Shown here: positions 51,893-60,924 of the stretch, piece by piece
Position numbering within the stretch: position 1 is the stretch's first letter
Layout: the number at the start of each line of letters is the position of its first letter
Assembly: GCA_963703125.1 (NCBI GenBank)
Contig: OY969790.1
Span: 3,348,001-3,412,000, forward strand
Length of the DNA: 64,000 nucleotides
Reading direction: 5' to 3'
Source of the DNA: MFD04716-140 sp963703125
Lineage (GTDB): Bacteria; Bacteroidota; Bacteroidia; Flavobacteriales; Flavobacteriaceae
The notes under the pieces: model-generated
Database searches by the model: none
Told to the model about the DNA's origin: nothing
Seen by the model: the letters and a program-made list of their open reading frames with translations, nothing else
Program-made: the position numbers and the translations under genes

Positions 51893-53262
51893 TCGAAACG
51901 TATTTTTATGATGCTCCTATCAGATCTGATAAAATAAAAGACTACGCCGTAAGTTCGAGGTATTCTGAAATAAGGATTGGAAACAAAACTATTAAGGAAA
52001 AAATCCAGGGCTTGATATTTCCTCGGGAATTAAAGATCCTTAATGATCTTACAAGGATACAAGAGGAATCTTTGGACGAGGAAATCTTGGTTTTCAGTGC
52101 GAGTGTATTTTCGAAAGACCTTTCTAAGCTTAAGAAATTTTTAAATTTTGCAGGTTTTTCAATGATCAATACCTTCTGGGGCCATAAAGAATGTTTTATT
52201 TACAAGGGACAAAAAAGTAATTTAGTCTCCTATTTAAAGCTGAATGAAAAAGGAAATATCTACAATGTAAATTTTCCTGAATTTATATTGGACCTTAGTT
52301 CATTGCCCCAATTAAAATCGGTCTTGAGCAATAATCACGATTCTCGCCATTTCAATGACATTAAAAGTATCGGTGATCTTTATGTAAAAAAATCCTCGAA
52401 TTTCATTAAACTAAAAACGGAATATGAATTCTTGAAAAATGTTCCAGATCATTTAAGAAATTACTTTGTTGAAGTTTTTGAATATAAGCAGGAAGTGGAT
52501 TTTGCACAATACACCATGGTATCTTATTCTTATAAGGATGTGTCACATTTATACTTGTCAAATAGTTTAAATGAAGAATCTTTTCAAATTCTTATGTCGT
52601 TGATTCACAAATATTTTAATGATTCCCAAAAAAATATCAACATAATATTCCAAAAAAATTCTTTCGAAGACCTTATTCAAAAGAATAACAGCCGTTTGGA
52701 GGACCTAAAGAAATTAGATTATTATGAGTCCTTGAATAGCTTTCTTTTAAATTTCAAAGGAATTTCAATTCCAGACCATCATCAGCGAATTGAGGAAGCC
52801 TTAAAGAAAAGTGAAAAAACATATAACAAGGAGGCATATATTTTTTCACATGGAGATCTGTGTTTTTCAAATATACTGTTTTCCCCAGAAAATCTTGACA
52901 TGAAATTGATAGATCCAAAAGGATATGAAAATTATGGAATGAGGTCGCCTTACTACGATATGGCAAAGTTATCCCACTCTGTGTTGGGATATTACGATCT
53001 GATTATTAACAATATGGTTAAGATGGATTATAATGATGAGATGCAAGTTTTTCTCGATTTCTCCAAACACGATTATATAAAGGAGTACGATTACCTATTT
53101 ACAAAACTAGTTGTCAAATTGAAATTGGATATGAGACTCATAAGGCTGATCGAATCCTCATTATTTTTAAGTATGATCCCATTTCACTATGAAAATAAAA
53201 GAAAGGCGTTTATGTTGTGCTTAAGATCGGTTGAAATATTTGAAGAATTAAAATTTAATTGA
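51880..53262 (+). CDS. Aminoglycoside/choline-kinase-fold phosphotransferase
   Basis: I place the start at the ATG at 51880 (460 residues, SKMIETYFYDAPIRSDKI); the longer form from 51826 would read deep into the previous gene. The C-terminal half has the APH/choline kinase catalytic loop FSHGDLCFSNILF (H-G-D-x-x-x-x-N) and KLIDPKGYENYG as the metal-binding Asp region. The N-terminal part (1 to about 170) is an unrecognised domain. It would phosphorylate a small alcohol or sugar, giving the substrate for the nucleotidyltransferase two genes upstream. It is the last plus-strand gene of the cluster. Confidence 0.75.
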   Translation: MSKMIETYFYDAPIRSDKIKDYAVSSRYSEIRIGNKTIKEKIQGLIFPRELKILNDLTRIQEESLDEEILVFSASVFSKDLSKLKKFLNFAGFSMINTFWGHKECFIYKGQKSNLVSYLKLNEKGNIYNVNFPEFILDLSSLPQLKSVLSNNHDSRHFNDIKSIGDLYVKKSSNFIKLKTEYEFLKNVPDHLRNYFVEVFEYKQEVDFAQYTMVSYSYKDVSHLYLSNSLNEESFQILMSLIHKYFNDSQKNINIIFQKNSFEDLIQKNNSRLEDLKKLDYYESLNSFLLNFKGISIPDHHQRIEEALKKSEKTYNKEAYIFSHGDLCFSNILFSPENLDMKLIDPKGYENYGMRSPYYDMAKLSHSVLGYYDLIINNMVKMDYNDEMQVFLDFSKHDYIKEYDYLFTKLVVKLKLDMRLIRLIESSLFLSMIPFHYENKRKAFMLCLRSVEIFEELKFN

Positions 53263-53364
53263 TCTTTCCCCTTTCCCTATTAAAAATCAATATCTACCAA
53301 AATTTAAAGCTGCCCGAGAAATAATCACATTTATATTTTTGCTAGACACAAATTAATTGACTTT

Positions 53365-54378
53365 TTATCGTCTTAAAATTCTATAAAGTTTAATAATGGG
53401 ATACAATAAATAGTCTCTATTGAAAACATATGTTGCAATTTGGTAAGAAGGGCTTTTATAGTCAGGAATTGACATAAACTTATCTAATGGGTATGCCTCC
53501 AAAGATGAGAAAGTAGTTAGCATTGCATTTATACGGGCGAGCGGTAATCTTGACTTTGTAAATCGAACAATTATAATGAAAACATATCGTTGTTGTTTGG
53601 CATGTAATCTTAGTAGGGCCATTTTATTGGTAACCCCTTCTTGAATTAGTTTTTTTCTTAACTCATATAACCTTTGAACGGTGAATGAAAGATCCATAAA
53701 ATGTTTATTTAGATGTTCTTCTGATTTATTTCGCGTTATGGAGTTGTGGGTCTTACGATATCTATGAACATCGAAATCAACAAATGCTGTTCTTTGCGCT
53801 TTGCTAAAAAGAGTAGGGGTAAAGTACGAATCCTGAACAAACTTTCTATCATAAAAGAAAGCTCCGCTCTCATTGTAAAAAGTTCTTTTAACAATATACC
53901 ACCATACCTCTGCCTTATAATTATAGGTGCCTATAAAATCAATACCATTTAAAACCGAATCAATTTTGACATTTTTTTTACTGTTTGTAGAGATGACCGC
54001 CTCTGAATTTATTACATTCTTTGAACCAAAACCGAGTATATCAAGATTGTTCAACTCAAGCAAGGACAGCAGTGTACCCAACGTATTTTCGGCAATATAG
54101 TCGTCCGCATCCAAAAAGTAAATAAAGGTTCCCTTTGCCAATCCTATTCCTGTATTGCGTGCAGCACCATTTCCCTTGTTTTCCTGAGACTTAAGTTGAA
54201 TTTGGGGATTAGCCTCTGATACTTCTAAAACGATTTGTGAAGTTAAGTCTTTAGAGCCATCATCAACCACAATGACCTCATAATCCAATGGATCAATATC
54301 TTGATTTAAAATACTATGAAGGCATGAATTTATATATTCCTCTGCATTATATGCGGGTATAATGATGCTCAGCTTCAT
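53365..54378 (-). CDS. GT2 family glycosyltransferase
   Basis: This 337-residue cytoplasmic enzyme transfers a sugar to the growing repeat unit. KLSIIIPAYNAEEYINSCL (2-20), VIVVDDGSKDLTSQI and the metal-binding IYFLDADDYIAENTL (about 89-103) are the GT-A hallmarks, with NKGNGAARNTGI between. The C-terminal part (about 210-337) is helical and Arg/Lys-rich and may hold the enzyme at the membrane. It is the last gene of the minus-strand polysaccharide operon, 76 bases after the sugar transferase gene. Confidence 0.9.
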   Translation of the reverse strand: MKLSIIIPAYNAEEYINSCLHSILNQDIDPLDYEVIVVDDGSKDLTSQIVLEVSEANPQIQLKSQENKGNGAARNTGIGLAKGTFIYFLDADDYIAENTLGTLLSLLELNNLDILGFGSKNVINSEAVISTNSKKNVKIDSVLNGIDFIGTYNYKAEVWWYIVKRTFYNESGAFFYDRKFVQDSYFTPTLFSKAQRTAFVDFDVHRYRKTHNSITRNKSEEHLNKHFMDLSFTVQRLYELRKKLIQEGVTNKMALLRLHAKQQRYVFIIIVRFTKSRLPLARINAMLTTFSSLEAYPLDKFMSIPDYKSPSYQIATYVFNRDYLLYPIIKLYRILRR

Positions 54379-54454
54379 ACGAGAATGTTTTATTGACTTG
54401 ATTGAATATTTTGGTACTTGCTATTCCTTTTTTGGCCTCTTTAGCTTTGAACAA

Positions 54455-55057
54455 CTATCCATTTCCCATAAATGTGGGCATAGTAGTTTTCTCATCGGCT
54501 GAAATACCTTCCGAAACAAATACCTTTTTAATGGTTCTTAATAGAATTTTTAAATCGAGCAAAAAGCCTTGGTTTTCAACGTAGAAAACGTCATATTCGA
54601 ACTTTTGATTCCAGTCTATCGCATTTCTTCCATTTACCTGTGCCCAACCAGTTACTCCTGGTTTTACCTCATGCCTTCTTTTTTGAAATTGATTGTAAAG
54701 TGGTAAATAAGATACTAATAAGGGTCTAGGACCCACTAAGCTCATATCACCTTTCAGCACATTTAAAAGCTGCGGAATTTCGTCTAAAGAGGTTTTACGG
54801 ACAAAAGCCCCAACTTTTGTGATTCGTTCATAATCGGGAAGAAGGGTTCCAGTGGAATCTTTTTTATCGTTCATTGATTTAAACTTCACAATCGTAAAGA
54901 TACGGCCATTTTTACCAGGTCTTTTTTGAAAATAAAATGGCTTACCATCGTTCGAGAAAAATAATAGCACTGTTACGGCCAACAATATTGGTGAAATGAT
55001 TAGTATACCAATAAAGGCCCCAGTGAAATCGAAAAAACGTTTAATTACTTTATACAT
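54455..55057 (-). CDS. Initiating sugar transferase (PglC/WecP-type)
   Basis: This 200-residue monotopic phosphoglycosyltransferase starts a repeat unit by moving a sugar phosphate onto undecaprenyl phosphate. It has a re-entrant membrane helix (about 12-33) and the family blocks VKFKSMNDKKD, KTSLDEIPQLLNVLKGDMSLVGPRP (about 87-111, with the catalytic Asp-Glu pair) and PGVTGWAQVNGRN (about 132-144). The size is that of the short PglC class. In this group, such a gene next to a WbuB-like GT4 is usual. It probably accepts a UDP-diamino or acetamido sugar. Confidence 0.93.
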   Translation of the reverse strand: MYKVIKRFFDFTGAFIGILIISPILLAVTVLLFFSNDGKPFYFQKRPGKNGRIFTIVKFKSMNDKKDSTGTLLPDYERITKVGAFVRKTSLDEIPQLLNVLKGDMSLVGPRPLLVSYLPLYNQFQKRRHEVKPGVTGWAQVNGRNAIDWNQKFEYDVFYVENQGFLLDLKILLRTIKKVFVSEGISADEKTTMPTFMGNG

Positions 55058-55093
55058 ACTTTTCTAAATCAATCTCTAGGTGGTACATAGAAT

Positions 55094-56290
55094 TTAGTTT
55101 ACCAGGACAGATTCTACAACATTGGCAAACTGGTTACATAAAATAGATTTGTCATATTCGTTTTCCGCCAATTTCCTGGAATTTTTGCCCATTTGGGTGA
55201 GCAGTTCAGGGGATTGTTTTAATTTCAAAAGTTTATCAATAAAATCGTCTGAAGATTCGGGGTCAACAAAAATGCCGCATTGATGTTCTTCCACTAATTT
55301 CTTCGTCCACCCATTTGAGTTCACGATTATTGGTTTCCCGGCGGATAGTGAATCGAATAACTTATTAGGCGAGTTGGTAGCTAAAATCGGAATATTACTA
55401 AATGTGACCAAAGAGATATCGCACATATTAACTATTTCGGAGGTTTTCTCCATATTAAAAACCCCTAAATACGTAACATTTTTAAGTGATTGGCTGACTA
55501 TGGTTTCCTCGATTAATTGCTGTTTGGAGCCATTTCCTATAAAAAGAAATTCAATATCCTCATGTTGCCTCAACTTTTCGGCCGTTTCAAGAATATATTC
55601 AATTGCATTGGCTTCTCCCATGGCACCGAAATAGATAATTTTAAAAGTAGACGGATTAATGCCTAATTCCTCCATTAATCTTTTATTGTTCTCCCTAGGC
55701 CAGAACTTATCTATTTTGGACATGTTGGGAATCATGGTAACTTTATTTTTGGGTGTTCCCGCTTCAATAACACCTTCTTGCATACCAGGGGACAAAGCAA
55801 CGATATGTGAGGCATTTTTATATATGGTCTTTTCAAACCATTTGGCAAATTTTATGGCCTGTTTGTTTTTTAATCCTCCCATTTGAATAGGAACTTCGGG
55901 CCATAAATCTCGAACTTCAAAGAGGTAAGGAATTTTACGCCATTTTTTTAAGACCAATGCTGGAAAACCAATAGTTAGTGGAGTAGAAGTTGCAATTACA
56001 AAATCTATTTCCCTTTCTTTAAGACCGAGGCGAGTTGAAACCAGCATAAAGTGAACAAATGACTTTAATCGGGCCATAACTCCCATCGATTGGGAGTAGT
56101 TAACCTTAACCGTGATCAAGGTAATACCATCCACTATTGTTCGGTCTATTTTCTTGGTAGCGGATCGATCATAACGTATTACGGTTATTTTATGCCCCCT
56201 TTTAATAAGTTCTAGACTATTCCAATAGGAACGAGTTCCTCCAGGAATGTCCGGAGTTTTAAAGTATTGGTGAAGGTAAAGTATGTTCAT
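55094..56290 (-). CDS. GT4 glycosyltransferase, WbuB-like
   Basis: This 398-residue GT-B enzyme has the start NILYLHQYFKTPDIPGGTR (2-20), typical of WbuB-like transferases that add the second sugar after a PglC-type enzyme. PYLFEVRDLWPEVPIQ is the N-terminal domain block. The C-terminal domain has FKIIYFGAMGEANAI and NSPNKLFDSLSAGKPIIVN, which binds the nucleotide sugar. The start overlaps the upstream acetyltransferase gene by 32 bases. Confidence 0.9.
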   Translation of the reverse strand: MNILYLHQYFKTPDIPGGTRSYWNSLELIKRGHKITVIRYDRSATKKIDRTIVDGITLITVKVNYSQSMGVMARLKSFVHFMLVSTRLGLKEREIDFVIATSTPLTIGFPALVLKKWRKIPYLFEVRDLWPEVPIQMGGLKNKQAIKFAKWFEKTIYKNASHIVALSPGMQEGVIEAGTPKNKVTMIPNMSKIDKFWPRENNKRLMEELGINPSTFKIIYFGAMGEANAIEYILETAEKLRQHEDIEFLFIGNGSKQQLIEETIVSQSLKNVTYLGVFNMEKTSEIVNMCDISLVTFSNIPILATNSPNKLFDSLSAGKPIIVNSNGWTKKLVEEHQCGIFVDPESSDDFIDKLLKLKQSPELLTQMGKNSRKLAENEYDKSILCNQFANVVESVLVN

Positions 56291-56828
56291 TCTCTATTTG
56301 GCTTAATATATATTTGGCATTTGGAACATCTAAATCCCAATATTTGGATTTTTTTAATTTTAAAAATAGATCATCCTCAAGTCTCTTTTTATAGAATTTA
56401 GCGGGGCTTCCAAAATAAATTGAATTTTCAGGTACATCTGTATTGACAAAGGACATTGCTCCAATAACTGCACCATCTCCTATAGTCACTCCTTGTTTAA
56501 TTATGCAACCAGCGGCAATCCAAACGTCATTGCCAATTATTGTTGTTTTATTTGAAATACATTTATTACTTAACCTTGGGGAGGTTGATAGCCACCAATA
56601 GGAATGTTGCATACCACCGATCTGAACGCCTGGGGCAATTGAACAATAATTTCCAATATTTGTATTAACTATAACGGTATTACAAGCAATATAGTTTCCA
56701 ATTCCTATTCTAGAATTAGATATAAGTGAATTTTGACTAATTCGAGTGCTAAAATGAATTTTGTTTTTCTTAAACTTATCGAATGGGTATCGGAATAAAA
56801 ACTTAAGATAAAAAAATACTTTCTTCAT
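56259..56828 (-). CDS. Hexapeptide-repeat O-acetyltransferase (CatB-like)
   Basis: This 189-residue protein is a left-handed beta-helix acyltransferase with hexapeptide repeats such as ISNSRIGIGNYIAC, IVNTNIGNYCSIAPGVQIGG and VTIGDGAVIGAMSFV. The catalytic His lies in GGMQHSYWW (about 72-80), and the end YFGSPAKFYKKR is the usual CoA-contacting tail. It forms trimers and most likely O-acetylates a sugar in the surface polysaccharide. It overlaps neighbouring genes on both sides, by 4 and 32 bases. Confidence 0.9.
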   Translation of the reverse strand: MKKVFFYLKFLFRYPFDKFKKNKIHFSTRISQNSLISNSRIGIGNYIACNTVIVNTNIGNYCSIAPGVQIGGMQHSYWWLSTSPRLSNKCISNKTTIIGNDVWIAAGCIIKQGVTIGDGAVIGAMSFVNTDVPENSIYFGSPAKFYKKRLEDDLFLKLKKSKYWDLDVPNAKYILSQIENEHTLPSPIL

Positions 56829-57952
56829 TTCCTTATGATATATGAATATATTTCTAAATAGGTCTTTGCTATACTACTCCAGCTAAATGCCGAAAAATCT
56901 ATTTTTTCCAGTTCGTAAGAATTATAATCTGAAATAATTCTTTTTAATCCTTTATAAATTGAATCAGTAGATTTTGGATTAACAAATTCTCCTATTTTTG
57001 ATTCAAAAGTTCCATAAACACCTTGATTAATAGAACATAAAATGGGTAAACCAAGAGACAAGGCTTCCAAATATACCAAACCAAAAGTTTCGCTATGTGA
57101 GGGCATGGCAAAAATATGATTTGTCAAGTAAACCTTTCGTAATTCTTCTTTTTCGTAAATCGGTCCATAATAGGTAATAAATTCCTTATGCGAATTAACT
57201 AGTTCAATTACCTCCTGTTCATTTCCACCACCACTTCCAACTAATTCGAGTTTTAAATCGCTATATTCGTTTTTTAATTTAAGAGCGGCATCAATTAATG
57301 CTACTGTATTTTTATTACTATCAAATCTACCTATATATAATATTTTATTCGGAAGAAGTATTTTCTTTTTTTGAGTAATACCAGACAACCAAAATTCGTC
57401 AATTCCATTGCTGATTACCGTAATTTTATAATGTAATTGTATTCCAAGTAATTTAACTAATGGATTACTTAAAAACCGATCTTTCAATGCTTGTCCTAAA
57501 AATACAATCTTACTAGCATTTAGTAGAATGTCTTTAAGCACAAAGAGTAGGTCTGGTCTATATTTTAAAAATAAGGATACATCAGTGCCGCGCACAGCTA
57601 CTATATAAGGAATATTATATTTTCGGTAAATCTCTAGTGCAATAGCCCCGTCACTAAATAAAGTAGTTGCATGAACAATATCTACGCAGGAAAAATCTAC
57701 TTTTGATTTAAGATTATTGAACAAAAATTTAATTTTTTTTCTGAAAAAAAAACGATGATTTTTATCCATTGTTTTAGAATATACAATCTGGGAATTTTGA
57801 GTTCTAAATAGTATATTATTATTTCCAACCGGGGTGTTATTTCTGACTGGGTTGAAAATAATTTGTTCCACACCTAAATTATCAAAATGAGAATATAAAT
57901 TTTTATGAACCTTGGTTAAGGAAAAGTCGTTGGCTATATGAAGACATTTCAT
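56825..57952 (-). CDS. GT4 family glycosyltransferase
   Basis: This 375-residue GT-B enzyme opens with MKCLHIANDFSLTKVHKNLY. The N-terminal block PYIVAVRGTDVSLFLKYRP and the C-terminal ILYIGRFDSNKNTVALIDA, LVGSGGGNEQEV and MPSHSETFGLVYLEALSLG (the E-x7-E nucleotide-sugar site) identify it. It transfers a sugar from an activated donor in the cytoplasm. It overlaps the acetyltransferase gene by 4 bases. Confidence 0.9.
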   Translation of the reverse strand: MKCLHIANDFSLTKVHKNLYSHFDNLGVEQIIFNPVRNNTPVGNNNILFRTQNSQIVYSKTMDKNHRFFFRKKIKFLFNNLKSKVDFSCVDIVHATTLFSDGAIALEIYRKYNIPYIVAVRGTDVSLFLKYRPDLLFVLKDILLNASKIVFLGQALKDRFLSNPLVKLLGIQLHYKITVISNGIDEFWLSGITQKKKILLPNKILYIGRFDSNKNTVALIDAALKLKNEYSDLKLELVGSGGGNEQEVIELVNSHKEFITYYGPIYEKEELRKVYLTNHIFAMPSHSETFGLVYLEALSLGLPILCSINQGVYGTFESKIGEFVNPKSTDSIYKGLKRIISDYNSYELEKIDFSAFSWSSIAKTYLEIYSYIIRK

Positions 57953-57974
57953 ATTATAATAAAATTATTGCGAT

Positions 57975-59159
57975 TTAGTTCTTGTGATTCAAAATCAAGG
58001 CTTTTTGTTTTGATAGACTTGCATTCATAGCTGTCAATCCTCCCATAAAACTAAACAAAATCCATAAATCAGTAATTCCAGAGGATTTCATGGCATTTAT
58101 AAATGCAAAAATAAAAAGAAGACCAAATACATTATTTTTAAAAGAAATTTTTCGAGAAATGGAAATAAATAAAAATAGAAATAAAAAGAGGCCAATAATT
58201 CCATATTCGAAAAAACATTCAACGAGAATATTATGTGGATATGATCGCTGGTCAATTTTTTCATATAAAATCCCAAAACTTCCATTACCGTTACCAAATA
58301 AAAAAGTTGATAGTTTTTCGAAAGGTTGATTAAAACCAAATCTTAATCTATAGACTCTTTCAAGAGCCGATTTATCGTCCCCACCCAGCAGCGAACCAAA
58401 TCGCTTAAAAGTACTATTAAGTAGTGGGTCAATTTTACTTGCATATAAATAATATACAATAAAAATAATGAATGTAAGAAAAATGAATCTTAATATATTT
58501 GTGGGGTTTAGTAATTTAATTTTTCTTTCGGCTATCAAATATAGAAAGATGACTATAAAGAGGAAAAGTAGAGGGCCTCTAGCACCTGTCGCAATTAATA
58601 ATGATAAGGTCAATATTTTAAGCAGTACGTTTTTCTTAAAGTATAATAAAAGTAAAAATAAAATACCTAGGTGCATTCCAAATATTAAATAGGAATCTCT
58701 TATGGACATAAATAGTTCTGTACTTGCCGAACTGACTGACCAGACAATGGAATTCATGTAAACAAAATAAGCGGACAGCGGAAGTACTATGAAAGTATAT
58801 AGTTTTATTAGTAGGTTAAAATCAATTTTTTTAATGTAAAATGGGTGTATAAAAAAAACAATATTTGCTATAAAGAATAACGTTTTATCAAACTTATAAG
58901 AAAGTGACGGGGAATACGCATTGGAAAAAACCACCCACCCATAAAAAATAAATATTAATGTAAATATGTGATAAGAGAATTTATTGAAATTGTGGTTTTT
59001 TTTCTTAAGATTTAAGAAAATGTCGAATAGCGCTATGATCAGGATATAAGGAGTTAATTCAATTTTCACGAACAATCTAACCATTATGGAAATCATGCCA
59101 ATAGTCCATGAAAAAAAAAGAATATATGTTTGATACGAGCTGGCTTTTAAATCATCCAT
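57975..59159 (-). CDS. O-antigen polymerase/ligase family protein (Wzy-like)
   Basis: This 394-residue integral membrane protein has about ten helices and one large periplasmic loop. ERVYRLRFGFNQPFEKLSTFLFGNG and YPHNILVECFFEYGIIGL (about 300-317) match the Wzy_C/O-antigen ligase loop. In a cluster with a Wzx flippase it is most likely the repeat-unit polymerase. Very high Phe, Ile, Leu and Lys content matches the low GC of this part of the window. Its start is 1 base after the flippase stop. Confidence 0.85.
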   Translation of the reverse strand: MDDLKASSYQTYILFFSWTIGMISIMVRLFVKIELTPYILIIALFDIFLNLKKKNHNFNKFSYHIFTLIFIFYGWVVFSNAYSPSLSYKFDKTLFFIANIVFFIHPFYIKKIDFNLLIKLYTFIVLPLSAYFVYMNSIVWSVSSASTELFMSIRDSYLIFGMHLGILFLLLLYFKKNVLLKILTLSLLIATGARGPLLFLFIVIFLYLIAERKIKLLNPTNILRFIFLTFIIFIVYYLYASKIDPLLNSTFKRFGSLLGGDDKSALERVYRLRFGFNQPFEKLSTFLFGNGNGSFGILYEKIDQRSYPHNILVECFFEYGIIGLFLFLFLFISISRKISFKNNVFGLLFIFAFINAMKSSGITDLWILFSFMGGLTAMNASLSKQKALILNHKN

Positions 59160-59160
59160 T

Positions 59161-60450
59161 TCAATTAGCGACTTTAGAATTGACCACTTTAAATATAACC
59201 AAGAAATATACTATATATGAAATTGCGACACAATAACTATACCCGCTAATAAAATCAAGGAAATCTAGTTTAAATATATAAATCATTGACAATAGAGATA
59301 AAGTCATAAAGACAAATCTGGAATATTGCCAGATGGCATTCAATTTAATTTTTCCCAATGGAATCAAGATAGCACTGCTAATGGGACTTACAACCATTTG
59401 AATTAAGAACACTAGAGAAAGCGCCTTGGCAATTTTCCCTGTTAGAATCCAATTAGAACCGAATATGTATGGAATCAATGTTTCGCTAAAAAACCACAGA
59501 ATAATAAAGCCTGGTATAGCAATGGTTGCTAATAAATAAAATGTCTTCAAAAAAGTACTTCGCACAAGTCTATAATTTTTTTGGTTTACATCTTCAACAA
59601 TTTTTTGAAAGAAAATACTACTCACGGCTTGGCTGATGAAAGATATAGGGGTGAGGATAACCATATTGGCTAACCCGAAAAAGCCCACCTCTGCTTTCGA
59701 AAAAAAATACCCTAGAAAAATTACCAAAATTTGTAAACTTATTACATTGATAAAGCTAGAGGGCATATCATGCAGTGGAAATTCTCGATATTTGTAAAGC
59801 AAAAACTTCAAATCTACACGTTTAAACTTTGGAACTTTATATTTTGATAGTTTGATTAAAAAGAACACGCCTAAAATTATCCCAAGGATTTTTCCGAAAG
59901 CCAAACCATATTCATTTGTGCCAATAAAATAATAGAGTGAAAACGCAAAAATTAGATAAGAAATTGATTCTATAATCTTTGCGAACGCCTTATTCTTAAA
60001 CTTTTTCTGACGTATAAACCAACTATCAAACGTGCCGAACAATGAGTATGCAAATATGTAAATGGGGAATATATATATGACATTATCAATTTTAAAGCTC
60101 TTTATAAAGAAGGGCTTAAACAAGAAAAGCACACTAACCATTAGCACCGTTGTTATGGTGTTAATTATGAAAATTAGTATCATTAATCGTCGAACTTCTT
60201 CCTCGTCTTTTTCAATCACAATTGCTTGTCCTAATCGAAAGCTACTAAAAACTAAGAACAGGCTGCTCAAAGAGACCATTCCAGTGACTTCTGCCATAGC
60301 ATTTTCGTCGTAAAACCTAGATATCACAGGACTAAAGACTAATGGGATTAACTGTGCGATAAAGACGATTCCCGCCTGACCAATTATGTTCTTAAGATAA
60401 TCTGTTTTAGAGAACAGATTTATTTTTAGAAGTAATTCTTTAATTGTCAT
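59161..60450 (-). CDS. Oligosaccharide flippase (Wzx-like)
   Basis: This 429-residue protein (from the ATG at 60450; an ATG eight codons upstream at 60474 is possible) has about 12-14 membrane helices in the MOP/MATE-like polysaccharide exporter pattern. IIGQAGIVFIAQLIPLVFSPVISRFYDENAMA is the characteristic first helix and loop, and LQILVIFLGYFFSKAEVGFFGLANMV the later paired block. It flips undecaprenyl-linked repeat units across the inner membrane. It is the first gene of the minus-strand polysaccharide operon. Confidence 0.88.
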   Translation of the reverse strand: MTIKELLLKINLFSKTDYLKNIIGQAGIVFIAQLIPLVFSPVISRFYDENAMAEVTGMVSLSSLFLVFSSFRLGQAIVIEKDEEEVRRLMILIFIINTITTVLMVSVLFLFKPFFIKSFKIDNVIYIFPIYIFAYSLFGTFDSWFIRQKKFKNKAFAKIIESISYLIFAFSLYYFIGTNEYGLAFGKILGIILGVFFLIKLSKYKVPKFKRVDLKFLLYKYREFPLHDMPSSFINVISLQILVIFLGYFFSKAEVGFFGLANMVILTPISFISQAVSSIFFQKIVEDVNQKNYRLVRSTFLKTFYLLATIAIPGFIILWFFSETLIPYIFGSNWILTGKIAKALSLVFLIQMVVSPISSAILIPLGKIKLNAIWQYSRFVFMTLSLLSMIYIFKLDFLDFISGYSYCVAISYIVYFLVIFKVVNSKVAN

Positions 60451-60474
60451 TCTAAATTGGTAAGCATATGGCAA

Positions 60475-60924
60475 AGATGATTATTATTATTTATTTTTTA
60501 CACCATAAATCGACTAAACCATAACAATTATTGTTCTGTTACCTAGAATTAAATGGTCATAAGTAATGATAATCGTAGCATTAAGAAACTAAATTAGGAA
60601 ATAGACGGACTATCTATGAAATCGGGCAATTTAGTAGATTGTTTAACAAATAAAATAGAAAATGATTAAATTGAGCTATTGTTAATCTAAATTTATCTGC
60701 AGCGCAATTAATTTAGGGGGAGTTATATATTAAGATTATAACATTAAAATGAAATTTACTACTATACTTTCTAAACCTTTGTTGGGTTTTATTAGAGATT
60801 TTTTAAAATGAAACTCTTTTGCGAAATATTTGGATAAGGATATTTAAATATAAATTGTACTATTTCAAGTATATCTAATTATCGAAAGGCAAATTAGTAT
60901 TTGGTGAACCTTCTTAATTTTGAA
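60475..60924. other. Intergenic region upstream of the Wzx operon (450 b)
   Basis: This is a very AT-rich stretch with no convincing gene. It probably holds the promoter of the operon that runs left, though I see no clean minus-strand TAnnTTTG. A 20-codon plus-strand frame (60749-60811) is discussed among the rejected items. Confidence 0.6.

Noticed and set aside
49220..53262. Methyl-phosphoramidate (Campylobacter MeOPN) type pathway.
   Set aside because: The kinase fold and the lack of an amidase homologue do not match that set of enzymes.
60749..60811. A 20-codon plus-strand frame starting MKFTTILSKPLL and ending RDFLK, in the gap before the Wzx operon.
   Set aside because: The amphipathic look and position are interesting, but the frame is short, lies in very AT-rich DNA, and no promoter or conserved ribosome site supports it.
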